DNA of 39,468 bases. Source: a virus. The translations under genes and the position numbers were made by a program. Under the pieces are notes generated by a model. That model made no database searches and was not told the origin of the DNA. It saw only the letters and a program-made list of their open reading frames with translations. The DNA lies in the IMG/VR virus record IMGVR_UViG_3300042565_002788, positions 1 through 39,468 of that record; one strand, 5' to 3'. Positions 16,245 to 25,179 of the stretch are shown one piece after another; within the stretch, counting starts at the first letter, position 1, and every line of letters begins with the position of its first letter.

Positions 16245-17447
16245 ATGGCCACGACGCACACGGTCACGCTGACGCTCGCGAACGGGCCGACGCCCATCGA
16301 CACATGGGACCGCGCCATCGTGTCGCTGTCGATGCTGCGCGCGGGGCAACCGTGGACGGTGTCGTGTTGGCGGACCACGACCGACCGCACGACGTGGGAA
16401 GTGCTCGCGCGGCGCGTGCGGCTCATGGACCGGGCGACGTTGAGCATCGACGGTCACCCGCAACTCGTGGGCCGCATCGAGACGTGGGAGCGACACGCGG
16501 AGGGCCACGGCGAATGCCTCGCGGTGCTCTCGGGTCGTGACCTCGCGGGCGTGGCGCAGTCGTGGGACGTGAACCCGACGATCCGCATCCGCAACGCCGC
16601 CCTTGAGGACGCCCTGCGGGACATCTTCGGCGGGATGGACCTCGACGTGCGCATCACCCCAGCGGCGGCTGCGCGTGAGGTGCAGAGCGCCCGCAGGCCC
16701 GGCGCGCGCGGCACCGGCACGAGGCCCCGCCGCAGCGTGGTCGACATCGCGCACCCGCGCGTCGGTGAGAAGGCGTGGCAGACCGCCGAGCACATCGTGC
16801 GGAGGCTCGGCTTCATGCTCTGGATCGCGCCGCGCACCGACGGGAGCGTCGGCATCGTGGTGGACGCGCCGGACTACACGCAGGCGCCGAGCTACGCGCT
16901 CACCCGCACGCTCGATGCGCGCGGCGTCGGCGGCGGCAACATCCTCGGCGGCTCCGAGGTGTTCAGCACGCAGGAAGTCCCGACCGCGGTTGCGGTCTAC
17001 ACGGGCAGCGTGCGCGGGTCGGGCGAGTCGTCGCGGAGTCGCGCGAGCATCGTCAACGAGCCGCTCTTCGACCCCGCGATCAACCGCGGCTTCGTGCTCG
17101 AAGATGGCACGCCGCAGCCCGTGCACATGCGGAGCGACCGCGCGCGCACCCTCGAAGCAGCGACTCGCGAGGCGCGCCGCACCATTGCCGATGCGATGGC
17201 AGGCTTTCGGCGGTACAAGTGCAGCGTGCAAGGCTTCGGGCAGCGCGTGCAAGGAGACGATCGGCTCTACGCGGTGAACACCATCGCGACGGTGCGAGAC
17301 GACCTCATGATCGACGCCGAGGGGCGCGGCATGGATGAGCGTATGCTGATCACCGACGTGGAGTTCACACACTCCCGCAAGGAGGGGCAGACCACGAACT
17401 TGACCCTCGTGCCGCTCGACTCCATCGTCGTGACGCCGGAGGTGTGA
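16245..17447 (+). CDS. Baseplate hub protein (Mu P / T4 gp27-like)
   Basis: 400 aa. Beta-rich start, then LSGRDLAGVAQSWDVNP near residue 100, characteristic of gp27-type hub proteins (Mu P, P2 D relatives). A basic low-complexity linker (ARRPGARGTGTRPRR, about 150-165) and a second hub domain follow. The C-terminal part ends in RMLITDVEFTHSRKEGQTTNLTLVPLD, the common final hub strand pattern. It trimerises and holds the spike. Confidence 0.85.
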   Translation: MATTHTVTLTLANGPTPIDTWDRAIVSLSMLRAGQPWTVSCWRTTTDRTTWEVLARRVRLMDRATLSIDGHPQLVGRIETWERHAEGHGECLAVLSGRDLAGVAQSWDVNPTIRIRNAALEDALRDIFGGMDLDVRITPAAAAREVQSARRPGARGTGTRPRRSVVDIAHPRVGEKAWQTAEHIVRRLGFMLWIAPRTDGSVGIVVDAPDYTQAPSYALTRTLDARGVGGGNILGGSEVFSTQEVPTAVAVYTGSVRGSGESSRSRASIVNEPLFDPAINRGFVLEDGTPQPVHMRSDRARTLEAATREARRTIADAMAGFRRYKCSVQGFGQRVQGDDRLYAVNTIATVRDDLMIDAEGRGMDERMLITDVEFTHSRKEGQTTNLTLVPLDSIVVTPEV

Positions 17448-17448
17448 C

Positions 17449-18078
17449 GTGGGTGACGACGTGATTGAGTTCGTGAAGGTCACCGCGGCGACCGCGAGCA
17501 CCTCGTCGCGCGTGCTCACGGTGCAGGCCGCGGGCGTCGGCGCCGAGGGTGACGACGACGGCGCGCAGGGCTTCGACGCCGTCGAGGTCGCGCAGCCCGC
17601 GGGGCTCATGGCTTCGCCGACGCTCACGCGGACGACGGAGGCCGTCGCGGTGCGGCGTGGCGATGAGCTCGTGGCGCTGGTCCTCATCGACAAGGGCGCC
17701 CCGGCGCAGAGCGTCGAGGCGGGCGAGACGCGGCTCTACGGCGTCGGATCCGACAACTCCACCGCGGTGATCCGGCTGCGCGCCGTGGGCGCCGTTCAGA
17801 TCGTGGCGAAGACGGGGCAGCGCGTGGACATGCAGGGCGCAACGCAAGCGTTCGTGCGCGGCGACGACTACTCCACCGCGATGAACACCGCGGTCGATGC
17901 GATCAAGGTACTCAACACCGCCGTCGGCACCTTCGCGACCGCAGTGGGCGGCGCGCTCCCGCCCGTCGCAGCGGCAGCAACGACGCTCAACGCAGCCATT
18001 GTGGCGTGCAACTCGGCGCTTGACACCTTCAAGTCGTCGTCAGCGACGTGGCTTTCCACGAAGATCAAGGGCGAATGA
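17449..18078 (+). CDS. Baseplate spike (Mu gp45-like)
   Basis: 209 aa from GTG. The N-terminal half has an OB-like region and paired strands (GEDELVALVLIDKG-like, ETRLYGVGSDNSTAVIRL, then RAVGAVQIVAKTGQRVDMQG). This resembles gp45/gpV-type spikes. The C-terminal 75 residues form a helical Ala-rich coil (MNTAVDAIKVLNTAVGTFAT) not seen in Mu gp45; it may be a trimerisation stalk. Position between hub and gp46-like wedge supports the call. Confidence 0.78.
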   Translation: MGDDVIEFVKVTAATASTSSRVLTVQAAGVGAEGDDDGAQGFDAVEVAQPAGLMASPTLTRTTEAVAVRRGDELVALVLIDKGAPAQSVEAGETRLYGVGSDNSTAVIRLRAVGAVQIVAKTGQRVDMQGATQAFVRGDDYSTAMNTAVDAIKVLNTAVGTFATAVGGALPPVAAAATTLNAAIVACNSALDTFKSSSATWLSTKIKGE

Positions 18079-18458
18079 CGTACGCAGTCGCGAGAGCCCG
18101 TAGCGGCGTGAACGGCGAGGTCCAGTGGGACGCGTCGCGCAACTCCTGGCGCCGCAGCCCGTCGCCCGCGGCAGAACTCGTCGTGATCGCGATGCAGTGT
18201 CAGCGCGGCGAGTGCCCCGTGGATCCCTCCCTTGGTGTCGATTGGGCGAGCGTCGACAAGCTCCGCACCGACGCGCGCTCGCGCGCTGAGGACGCGATCC
18301 GCACGGGGCTCAAGCGGTACGTTGACTCCGGCGCCATCGCTGACCTCGTGGTGAGCGTCGAGGTCTACCCCGCGCGCGGGCTGCTCACCTTCGATGTGAG
18401 CTTCGTTGACGTGCTCCTCGGAGCACAGACCCGCCAGCGCGTGCGCGGCGAGAGGTGA
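18075..18458 (+). CDS. Baseplate wedge (Mu gp46 / T4 gp25-like)
   Basis: 127 aa, ATG overlapping the preceding stop. The segment AAELVVIAMQCQRGECPVDPSLGVDWASVDK matches the gp46 pattern of a short N-terminal strand, 'RG...D..lGvdw' loop and helix. It ends with strand pair LVVSVEVYPARGLLTFDVSFVD. Sheath-initiating wedge component; next gene is the gp47-like wedge. Confidence 0.82.
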   Translation: MTYAVARARSGVNGEVQWDASRNSWRRSPSPAAELVVIAMQCQRGECPVDPSLGVDWASVDKLRTDARSRAEDAIRTGLKRYVDSGAIADLVVSVEVYPARGLLTFDVSFVDVLLGAQTRQRVRGER

Positions 18459-18462
18459 CCTA

Positions 18463-19968
18463 GTGGCATTCACGGGACGATCACGCGAGACCATCCGAAG
18501 CGAACTCCTCGCGTCGTGGGCAGCGAACTACGCCTCGCGCGGCGAGACGTTGCAGACCTCTGCAGGGAGCGATGCCTACCTCATGGCGAGCGCCTTCGCG
18601 GTGCAGATGGAGGGCATCGAGGCGCAGGCCGAGCAGACCGCGCTCGACATCCTCCCCGACACCGCGAGCGCGGAGGCACTGGACCGCCACGCCTTCGTCG
18701 ACGGCATCGCGCGTCGGTCGGGCTTCACCGCGCGGCTGTCGGTCACGGTCACGTCGGGCGTCGCGACGACGTTCACCATCCCCGCGGGCACGCGCATGTC
18801 GTTCAGCGACGGCACGCCGTACGTCGTGGAGAGCGCAAGCGTCACGACCTCGGGCGGTCCGCCTTCGGGCACGATCAACGTTCGCGCGACCGAAGCGGGC
18901 ATCGCAGGGACGCGGCTCGCGGGCGACGTGCTCACCTTCGCGACGGCTCCGTCAGGGCTCAACTCCACGGGCACCGTGGCGAGCGTGCTGCGACAGGGCA
19001 CCGACGCGGAGAGCGACGAGGACCTTGCGGCGCGGATCATTGCTCGCCGTCGCGAGCGGCCCGGCAGCGGCAACCGCGCCGATTGGGCGTCGTGGGTCGA
19101 GGCGTACACCGGCACGGAGATCGCGCAGACCTTCGTCTACCCGCTGCTCGCGCCCCCCGTGAGCTTCCCCGGCGCGGGCACGCCGAGCACGCCTGGATGC
19201 GTCACGGTCGTTGCGGTCGGCCCCGCGCAGGGCGACAGCACCACGAACACGCGCATCGTCCCCGTGGCCGACGTTGGTGCTGGCACCGCGGGCGCTGAGC
19301 TCACGCGCATCGAGGAGTACATCGAGGGCGACCGTCTCCCCGATGGCACCGACGTGAGCGACACGCCGAACGACGCGCTGCGGCCGGTCACGGTCACGCC
19401 GGGGAACTACTCCGTCGAGTCCATCGCCGTCAGCGCCGAGAACGTCGTGGTCGACGTGGTCGTGAGCTTCGCCAACATCCTCCAGTGGTCGGGCACGATG
19501 ACCATCGTGTCTGCGTCGTCATCGACCCTCGTGGTGAGCGGCGACCATCTCGACAAGGTCGGGATGCGGATCATCGCGAACATCGGTACCGGCAACTACC
19601 GCGGCGGCTTCAAGCTGTTCACCCTCGGCGCGGGGAGCTTCGACAGCACCGACACGACCTTCACCATGAGCGACGCGACCATCGCGACGGCGACGGGCAC
19701 GGTGTACCCCGGGCACGGGAACTTCAACGCGATGCGGACCGCCGCGCTCAACTACTTCGACGCGCTCGGTCCGGGCGACACGTCGCCCGCATCGCGGTGG
19801 CCCACCGAAGACGACACCTCCCGCGCGCGGCTGTACATCACGGCCCTCGCGGCTGCGATCAACGGCGCCGAGGGAGTGCTCTCCGCGGAGACGACGACGC
19901 CCGCGGCGGACGTGTCGCCCGCGGCGAAGACCGTCGTCACCCTCGGCACCTTCCGCACGACGACGTGA
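18463..19968 (+). CDS. Baseplate J-like wedge protein (Mu gp47)
   Basis: 501 aa from GTG. The TASAEALDRHAFVDGIARRSG segment (near 70-90) and the beta region with TFTIPAGTRMSFSDGTPYVV are diagnostic of the baseplate J family, as is GTDAESDEDLAARIIARRRERPGSGN near 180-205. The C-terminal third carries an extra beta domain (ILQWSGTMTIVSASSSTLVV, NIGTGNYRGGFKLFTLG), larger than in Mu gp47 (381 aa). Confidence 0.9.
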   Translation: MAFTGRSRETIRSELLASWAANYASRGETLQTSAGSDAYLMASAFAVQMEGIEAQAEQTALDILPDTASAEALDRHAFVDGIARRSGFTARLSVTVTSGVATTFTIPAGTRMSFSDGTPYVVESASVTTSGGPPSGTINVRATEAGIAGTRLAGDVLTFATAPSGLNSTGTVASVLRQGTDAESDEDLAARIIARRRERPGSGNRADWASWVEAYTGTEIAQTFVYPLLAPPVSFPGAGTPSTPGCVTVVAVGPAQGDSTTNTRIVPVADVGAGTAGAELTRIEEYIEGDRLPDGTDVSDTPNDALRPVTVTPGNYSVESIAVSAENVVVDVVVSFANILQWSGTMTIVSASSSTLVVSGDHLDKVGMRIIANIGTGNYRGGFKLFTLGAGSFDSTDTTFTMSDATIATATGTVYPGHGNFNAMRTAALNYFDALGPGDTSPASRWPTEDDTSRARLYITALAAAINGAEGVLSAETTTPAADVSPAAKTVVTLGTFRTTT

Positions 19969-19971
19969 CGC

Positions 19972-20364
19972 ATGGCGACCATCACCACGTTCACCCGCGC
20001 ACGCCCCGCTGACTCAACGCAGGCCGTCGCGTCGCAGGATCTCACGCCGTCCGCGCTCGGGCGCCTCGGGTCCGTCGTGGTCACCGAAGACCCCGCGCAG
20101 GATGGCGGCGCATCGGTCACGGTGCGAGAGGATGCCTACTCTTGGACGGGGCCGCTCGGCGCGAGCGTTGACCCTCGCACGGGGCGTCCCTTCCGCGCAG
20201 CACCGTGGGTGCCCGCGTACCCGACCGACCTACTTGCGCTCGCCACGGAGCTGCCCCTGAGCGCGTACCTCACCACGTCGCAGACCTCCTACGGCGGGCT
20301 CGTCGCCGCGGTCGCTACCATCCTCGGCGGGTGGGGCTGGACCTACGCGACGGAGACGGTCTAG
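19972..20364 (+). CDS. Hypothetical tail-region protein
   Basis: 130 aa, 3 nt after the gp47-like gene. It has a disordered-looking N-terminus (TTFTRARPADSTQAV) and a hydrophobic, aromatic C-terminus (GGLVAAVATILGGWGWTYA). No family recognised. It is not at a place where Mu has an extra gene (gp47 is followed directly by gp48). Its TAG shares the tetranucleotide CTAG with the stop of the leftward lipoprotein. Confidence 0.65.
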   Translation: MATITTFTRARPADSTQAVASQDLTPSALGRLGSVVVTEDPAQDGGASVTVREDAYSWTGPLGASVDPRTGRPFRAAPWVPAYPTDLLALATELPLSAYLTTSQTSYGGLVAAVATILGGWGWTYATETV

Positions 20365-20990
20365 CCGCGCTCGCACCGCGACGTGCGGGCGTTGCACACG
20401 AAGCCCGCGCCGCAGACGTATCCGCACTCCGCGCAGTTGTACCGCGGGCCGTTCGGGTCGACACAGAGGGCAACGCCGCACGCCACAAGCCCCGGCGCGC
20501 AGCGGTGGACGCACATGCCCTGTGAGCACGCGGGCACGCTGCCCACCCCGCGCGCAGCACACCTCACCCCGCAGGCGCCGCAGTTCGCGGGGTCGACGGC
20601 GAAGCTGTCCACGCACGTCGAGCCGCAGAGGTGTGGCGGGTCGCACGCCACCACGTCGCGCGACGGCTGCGGCGGGGCCACCACGTCGGGCTCGATGACC
20701 ACATCAGCGGTCCTCGCGGCGTCGGACGATGCGGCGTCGCTGGAGCCCGTTGCGGGCACGTCGGCAGGCGGGACGGGCGTTGCCGCGTCGGGGGCGTCAG
20801 CGGGCACGGGCGGGGCCTCCGCGGGGCAGGAGCACGCGCTCACGGTCCCGGCCTCGTCGCAGACCTGCGCGCCGGCGACGCCGCCGGGGCAGACACACGC
20901 CGCGGTGGTGCCAGGGGTGCAGTCCCGCGGCGCGAGCTCGGCGGACACAGAGCACCCGAGGGCGAACGCAGCGGCGATGAGGTGGCGCAT
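20361..20990 (-). CDS. Cysteine-rich lipoprotein moron with Stig1-like motifs
   Basis: 209 aa on the strand opposite to all neighbouring tail genes. The start chosen gives a lipoprotein-like signal: MRHLIAAAFALGCSVSAEL (Cys13). CTPGTTAACVCPGG and AQVCDEAGTVSACSCP follow, then a Pro/Ala/Asp-rich linker, then CGSTCVDSFAVDPANCGACG and two further 'C..C' units. The NCGACG pattern is frequent in secreted proteins of Myxococcota. Predicted to be exported and displayed on the lysogen or dying cell; superinfection exclusion or adhesion are possible roles. No ribosome site is visible before the ATG. Confidence 0.78.
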   Translation of the reverse strand: MRHLIAAAFALGCSVSAELAPRDCTPGTTAACVCPGGVAGAQVCDEAGTVSACSCPAEAPPVPADAPDAATPVPPADVPATGSSDAASSDAARTADVVIEPDVVAPPQPSRDVVACDPPHLCGSTCVDSFAVDPANCGACGVRCAARGVGSVPACSQGMCVHRCAPGLVACGVALCVDPNGPRYNCAECGYVCGAGFVCNARTSRCERG

Positions 20991-21076
20991 GGGCGTCACT
21001 TTACGCTTGACCCTGCGAAGATTCCATGACGCGACGGATTCGCCACCGCGTCGCAACTCGTGTACCCTCCCCCGCG
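20991..21076. promoter_or_regulatory. Divergent start region between moron and gp48-like gene
   Basis: Leftward: TAAAGT (minus strand, 21003-20998) ends 7 nt before the lipoprotein ATG. Rightward: TACCCT (21063-21068) ends 8 nt before the gp48-like ATG. Both -10-like hexamers would place the start point at or next to the ATG, i.e. leaderless messages. No good -35 accompanies either, and no Shine-Dalgarno is seen for either gene. Confidence 0.4.
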
Positions 21077-21700
21077 ATGCCGCAACGACCGCAGCCGCTA
21101 CCCACCGCGCCGTCGCTCAATGACACCGAGCGTCTATTCGCGCGGCAGTTCGCGATGTTGCTCGGCCCCTGGTACGGCGCCGCGGACGGCACGCGCAACG
21201 CCGCGGAGGTCGAGGGCATCGGCGAGTCGCTCGCGGAGTCCAGCGGCACCAACGAGAGCGTGGGCCGCGAGGCGTTCGTCAACCTCGCGTCGACGCTGCT
21301 CCCTGAGTGGGAAGCGCTCTACAAGATCCCCGCGCCGCTGACGACGACGGCCGCGCGGCGCACCTCGCTCCTCGCGCGGACGCGGGCAGGCTTCATCGCG
21401 CACCCGCGCACCATCGTCGAGGCCATCCGCGACATCGCTGGCGCCGATGCGACCGTGCTGGAGCCGCTGTGGTCTGAGGTCACCGCGGACCCCGAGCGTG
21501 TGCACGTCATCGTTGTGCGCATGAGTGCCGATGCCTACGGGACGCCACCTGACCACACCGCGACCTATCAGCAGATCGTCGACGTGGTGGGCCGCATGAA
21601 GCCCGCGCACATCGAGGCGGTCTACACCGGAACGCAGACCACGGCATTCCTCACCGACGACCCAGACAGCCTCACGGACAACACCGTGTTGAGAGCGTGA
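21077..21700 (+). CDS. Baseplate/tail protein, DUF2313 (Mu gp48-like)
   Basis: 207 aa. ATG 21077 fits the family start; an upstream in-frame start at 21026 would add Arg-rich residues from the promoter region. Helix FVNLASTLLPEWEALYKIP, ARRTSLLARTRAG and the region after (IVEAIRDIAGADATVLEP) match the gp48/YmfQ family that bridges baseplate and fibres. The moron separates it from the gp46-gp47 block. Confidence 0.78.
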   Translation: MPQRPQPLPTAPSLNDTERLFARQFAMLLGPWYGAADGTRNAAEVEGIGESLAESSGTNESVGREAFVNLASTLLPEWEALYKIPAPLTTTAARRTSLLARTRAGFIAHPRTIVEAIRDIAGADATVLEPLWSEVTADPERVHVIVVRMSADAYGTPPDHTATYQQIVDVVGRMKPAHIEAVYTGTQTTAFLTDDPDSLTDNTVLRA

Positions 21701-21703
21701 CCG

Positions 21704-22252
21704 ATGGAACCACTCGCGAAAACATGGACGGTCTTGCAGCAGGTCGAGAGCGCGGACCTCAACCAGCTTCAACGCAACGCCGTCGCGCTGCGCCCTTCGG
21801 CTGGCACCGCCACGAACTCATGGAGCGCCGTTGCCAACGGGCAACAGGGCGTGATGTTCCAGAGCGAGAGCAACGTCGCCAACGGCACGGTGATCACCAT
21901 CGACACGTCGCTCGATTGGCGCGACCGCGTGCTCTACGGGTGGGTTCTCGCGTACGGCGCGGCGACCTACCCGGGCAACGCCAACGACACCAACATGAAC
22001 AGCGGCGCCGCGTCGCTGTATCACTTCGTTCTCTACACGGGCACGGGTGCCACCGACGCAGGCGCGGCGCTCGTGTCGAATGGGAACCCCCCCGGCATCG
22101 GGTACTTCACCGACATGGGTGTCACCAACGTGTTCATCTTCTGCGACACCGGCGCGGGCGGCGGAAAGCTCCGTATCTACAACGGCAGCGGCGCCGTGTT
22201 CTACACGCCCACGGTGTTCGTCTACGCAACGCAGGATCTCGGCAAGCGCTGA
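21704..22252 (+). CDS. Virion structural protein, likely fibre-associated
   Basis: 182 aa, 3 nt after the gp48-like gene. It begins KTWTVLQQVESADLNQLQRNA, a helical attachment segment often seen at the start of phage appendage proteins. About 130 residues of beta-rich, Gly/Asn/Thr-rich sequence follow, ending GAVFYTPTVFVYATQDLG. No named family. Confidence 0.65.
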   Translation: MEPLAKTWTVLQQVESADLNQLQRNAVALRPSAGTATNSWSAVANGQQGVMFQSESNVANGTVITIDTSLDWRDRVLYGWVLAYGAATYPGNANDTNMNSGAASLYHFVLYTGTGATDAGAALVSNGNPPGIGYFTDMGVTNVFIFCDTGAGGGKLRIYNGSGAVFYTPTVFVYATQDLGKR

Positions 22253-22290
22253 CCTCAACCTCTCTCGCGTCCACGCACTAGGAGCACATC

Positions 22291-22812
22291 ATGGGCAACC
22301 CCGCGTCATTCGTCACCGCCGCATCGACCGCCGACCGCAACACCTTCGCCGCCGCGCAGACCTTTTCGGGCGGCATCGCCGTCACGGGCGGGATCACGGG
22401 CGGCGTGCGTCAGGTCGTGCCGTTCGGGCAGACCAACATCGTCACGGGCGACAACGCCACACCCGCGAGCTCGACGCCCGTGCAGACGCACTGGTGCGGC
22501 GTGTCGGGGCTCACGACGTGTGCCTTCGTCGCGATGCGCGCGGGCTCCGTGACGGGGCTGTCGATCAACCTCAACACCGCAGCGGCGGGCTCCAACCTCA
22601 TCGTGGGCGTCTACAAGAACGGCACGATCATCAACGCCGCCGCCATCGTCACCCTGGCGAGCGCGACGAGCGACGTGAAGGGGCAGGGCACGTTCACGTC
22701 GGGCTCCTACGCGTTCGTCGCGGGTGACGTGATCGACGTGCGCATCCGCACCGGCTCGGGCTGGAGCGCGACCGCGGCCGACTGCTCCATCGCCGTCGAG
22801 ATCGAGACCTGA
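22291..22812 (+). CDS. Beta-sandwich appendage protein
   Basis: 173 aa behind TAGGAG. Residues 5-40 (TAASTADRNTFAAAQTFSGG) form a repetitive shaft-like start. Residues about 60-173 alternate strands (VGVYKNGTIINAAAIVTLAS, YAFVAGDVIDVRIRTG) like receptor-binding or appendage jelly-roll domains of phage fibres. Likely a fibre or tip component; no family name. Confidence 0.62.
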   Translation: MGNPASFVTAASTADRNTFAAAQTFSGGIAVTGGITGGVRQVVPFGQTNIVTGDNATPASSTPVQTHWCGVSGLTTCAFVAMRAGSVTGLSINLNTAAAGSNLIVGVYKNGTIINAAAIVTLASATSDVKGQGTFTSGSYAFVAGDVIDVRIRTGSGWSATAADCSIAVEIET

Positions 22813-22825
22813 GAGGGGCCGCGCC

Positions 22826-23299
22826 GTGGCGAAGATCAACCCCATCACCCTCCGCGCGGCGTCGCTGACGCTGACGGGCTCTCTCGCCACGGTCGTCGGG
22901 ACCGTGAGCACCGACAACGCGAACGCCACGAGCGGCGCGGCGTCCATCGGTTCGCTCGCGTCGTTGCGTCTCGTGTGCGCCTACGCGCGGCACGCATCGT
23001 CCACCACGGGGCGCCCCATCTTCGAGGTCGACCTCTCGATGGACCCGCCGAGCACGGCGGCGGCGTCGGTGTCCAACTGGATGCCGGCGATGCTCCTCGA
23101 CTCGTCCACCTTCACCGCGGGGCGCATCGACGCCTACGCGATGCAGGTGTCGCTCGCGCCGTCGGTCACGGGCAGCACCACGCGCGGAACGCCGCCCATC
23201 GACGTGACTGGCGCGTGGTGGATCCGCGTGCGCGTGTACGACGTGGACGGGTCCAACCCCGGCGCGATCTCCGCGCTCGCCTTCGGGGGTGAGACGTGA
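22826..23299 (+). CDS. Virion structural protein, fibre region
   Basis: 157 aa from GTG behind GAGAGGGG. Beta-rich, with a central RPIFEVDLSMDPPSTAAAS and a final WWIRVRVYDVDGSNPG. It resembles its neighbours in composition (Ala, Ser, Thr, Gly) and is part of the run of five appendage-type genes. Function assigned only by location. Confidence 0.58.
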   Translation: MAKINPITLRAASLTLTGSLATVVGTVSTDNANATSGAASIGSLASLRLVCAYARHASSTTGRPIFEVDLSMDPPSTAAASVSNWMPAMLLDSSTFTAGRIDAYAMQVSLAPSVTGSTTRGTPPIDVTGAWWIRVRVYDVDGSNPGAISALAFGGET

Positions 23300-23985
23300 G
23301 CGCGTTCGACCCGAGCGCGCCGGGTCTGCCCATCGTCGGCGGCGGCGGCGCGTCGCTCCCCACCACGCCCGCCTCCGCGCTCCTCGACGCGGCGAACCCG
23401 GGCAAAATCGTCGGGCTCGCGCAGGTCACCGGAGCGGGCACGAGTTTCGAGCCCGACGTCGTCGTTGAGGCTGGCGTGGGCCTCGCCGCGGGCACCACCG
23501 CGGGCGCGACGCTCGTGGGCGACGGCACCGAGGGCGCGGTGCTCACGTCGGCGACGATCTCCGCGCTCCTCGCGAGCGCCGATGCGGCGGCGGCGCGCAC
23601 GGCGCTCGGTGTGCAGGACGGGCCTCGGCTGATTCCGCTCGCCAGCTACACCACCACGGTCTCGACGGTCGACGTTGCCATCGGCGGCGCCCGCTTCGAC
23701 CCGGCGGACTACGCGATCACGGCTCGCACGACGGTGCTCGCCCTCGACGCGATCGGGCAGGTGGTGAGCGGTGTGACCGGCACGCTCACGCTGTACAACC
23801 TCACCGACTCGGTCGACGCTGCGACGCCGATTCAGTGGACCGAGACCAGTGCCACGCGCAAGACCGCGTCCGTGACGCTACCGACCACCCCGAAGGTCTA
23901 CGAGCTGCGGCTCAAGAAGAGCGGCGGGGCGGTTTCTGATTACGCGGTGATCAGCACCGCCAACATCCGCATCACCTGGAGCTGA
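23296..23985 (+). CDS. Tail fibre-like protein
   Basis: 229 aa from GTG overlapping the previous stop. N-terminal Gly-rich region, then LLASADAAAARTALGV near residue 100, a motif that recurs in phage tail fibres at the end of shaft repeats. The distal half is a beta domain (VDVAIGGARFDPADYAITARTT is its first strand region). Probably a trimeric fibre segment. Confidence 0.68.
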   Translation: MSAFDPSAPGLPIVGGGGASLPTTPASALLDAANPGKIVGLAQVTGAGTSFEPDVVVEAGVGLAAGTTAGATLVGDGTEGAVLTSATISALLASADAAAARTALGVQDGPRLIPLASYTTTVSTVDVAIGGARFDPADYAITARTTVLALDAIGQVVSGVTGTLTLYNLTDSVDAATPIQWTETSATRKTASVTLPTTPKVYELRLKKSGGAVSDYAVISTANIRITWS

Positions 23986-23989
23986 CCCA

Positions 23990-24940
23990 ATGGCCACAAA
24001 CACGAACGTCTCGTCTCCCGCGAACGGCACCGCGGCGATCTTTTCGCTGCTCACGACGCTCTGCAGCGCGGGCTGGATCGTCAAGCGATGGAGCGATGCC
24101 ACCACGCTGTCAGCGGACAACGTCAACCTCACCACGAACCCCTACGGCACCAGCGGCAGCGGCGCGGGCAACCTCGGAAACACCAGCGCGTGGTTCCGCG
24201 TCGCCGCGTCGGGCGGCTCGCGCGAGTGGCTTTTTCAGCGCGGTTCGGGCGATGCGACGTGGACGGTGTCGCGGTCCGTCGCGGGCTTCACGGGCGGCTC
24301 CCCGAGCGCCACGACCGCGGGCACCGCGACCGACGCGACAGCGCTGTTCAGCGCGGCGGCGCTCTTCTCCGCGACCCCCGGCCGGTGGTTCATTTCGGTG
24401 GACGATGCAGACGGCTTCGGGTGGACGGCCTACGCGATTCCGGTCGGCGGCGGCAACGTGCTGACGTTCCTGTCGGATGAGCCGCTGCAGAGCGGTACGA
24501 CGGCGACGGAGGACACCGACCCGTACCTGTGGATCGGTTACTACAACGTCACGGGACTAGGAGCGGCGGGCACCTTCTCGATCACTTCGGGGTCGCCGAT
24601 GCTCGGGTACAAGCGATACACGACCGCCGCGTCCAATCAGCGCATCACCTACGGTGTGGTGTATGATGGGAGCAGCACGCTAGCGCCTGCGGGCAACACC
24701 AATGCCGCACAGCTGGGACAGACTCCCGTCGGTGGCCGCGAGGTGCCGTGGCAGATTCCCGTCTCGCGCCCCGCAGCCGCGAGCACGTCGTCGGGATGGG
24801 CCGGGGTCCCGAGCCGTCACCGCTGGAGCACCGTGGGCGGGCGCGTCAACGGCGACAAACTCGTGAGCGGCGCCGACAACTGGCTGTACGCCGCGGGTCT
24901 GTGGGTCAAGTGGGACTCCTCGACGCCCACGCTGAGCTGA
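23990..24940 (+). CDS. Large appendage protein, possible receptor binder
   Basis: 316 aa. Beta- and aromatic-rich, with repeated 'W' strand motifs (GWIVKRWSD, SAWFRVAASGGSREWLFQRG, WFISVDDADGFGWTAYAIP) and a distinct C-terminal domain ending WLYAAGLWVKWDSSTPTLS. As the longest and most distal protein of the fibre block it is the best candidate for host recognition, but no domain is recognised. Confidence 0.62.
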   Translation: MATNTNVSSPANGTAAIFSLLTTLCSAGWIVKRWSDATTLSADNVNLTTNPYGTSGSGAGNLGNTSAWFRVAASGGSREWLFQRGSGDATWTVSRSVAGFTGGSPSATTAGTATDATALFSAAALFSATPGRWFISVDDADGFGWTAYAIPVGGGNVLTFLSDEPLQSGTTATEDTDPYLWIGYYNVTGLGAAGTFSITSGSPMLGYKRYTTAASNQRITYGVVYDGSSTLAPAGNTNAAQLGQTPVGGREVPWQIPVSRPAAASTSSGWAGVPSRHRWSTVGGRVNGDKLVSGADNWLYAAGLWVKWDSSTPTLS

Positions 24941-24947
24941 GGTCACG

Positions 24948-25151
24948 ATGGCCACATTCAACGCCTTCGTGATCCCCGCCCTGACCACGCCGTTCGCAGG
25001 CCGGTGCGGCACTGCGCGCGGGGCGTTCCCCGTGCTGCAGGGCGCGGTCACCACGTACTACTACCGCACGAGCGGCGGCACGCGTGCCAGCACCACCGAC
25101 CTCGCGGCGATCCCCGCGGGCGCGGTCATCGAGCGGACGGTGACGGCGTGA
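24948..25151 (+). CDS. Small structural-region protein (67 aa)
   Basis: Starts 7 nt after the previous stop. It has two or three beta segments (TFNAFVIPAL, TTYYYRTSGG) and no membrane segment. It lies between the last fibre gene and the lysis region, so it may be a tip or fibre accessory protein. Confidence 0.55.
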   Translation: MATFNAFVIPALTTPFAGRCGTARGAFPVLQGAVTTYYYRTSGGTRASTTDLAAIPAGAVIERTVTA

Positions 25152-25179
25152 CCGCCGCCGCGCTCGCACGGGGGCGGTG

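Noticed and set aside
20383-21123. 246-codon + frame opposite the lipoprotein
   Set aside because: It would keep the late operon on one strand, but it has no ribosome site and no fold signs. The minus frame has a lipoprotein-like signal and regular Cys motifs.
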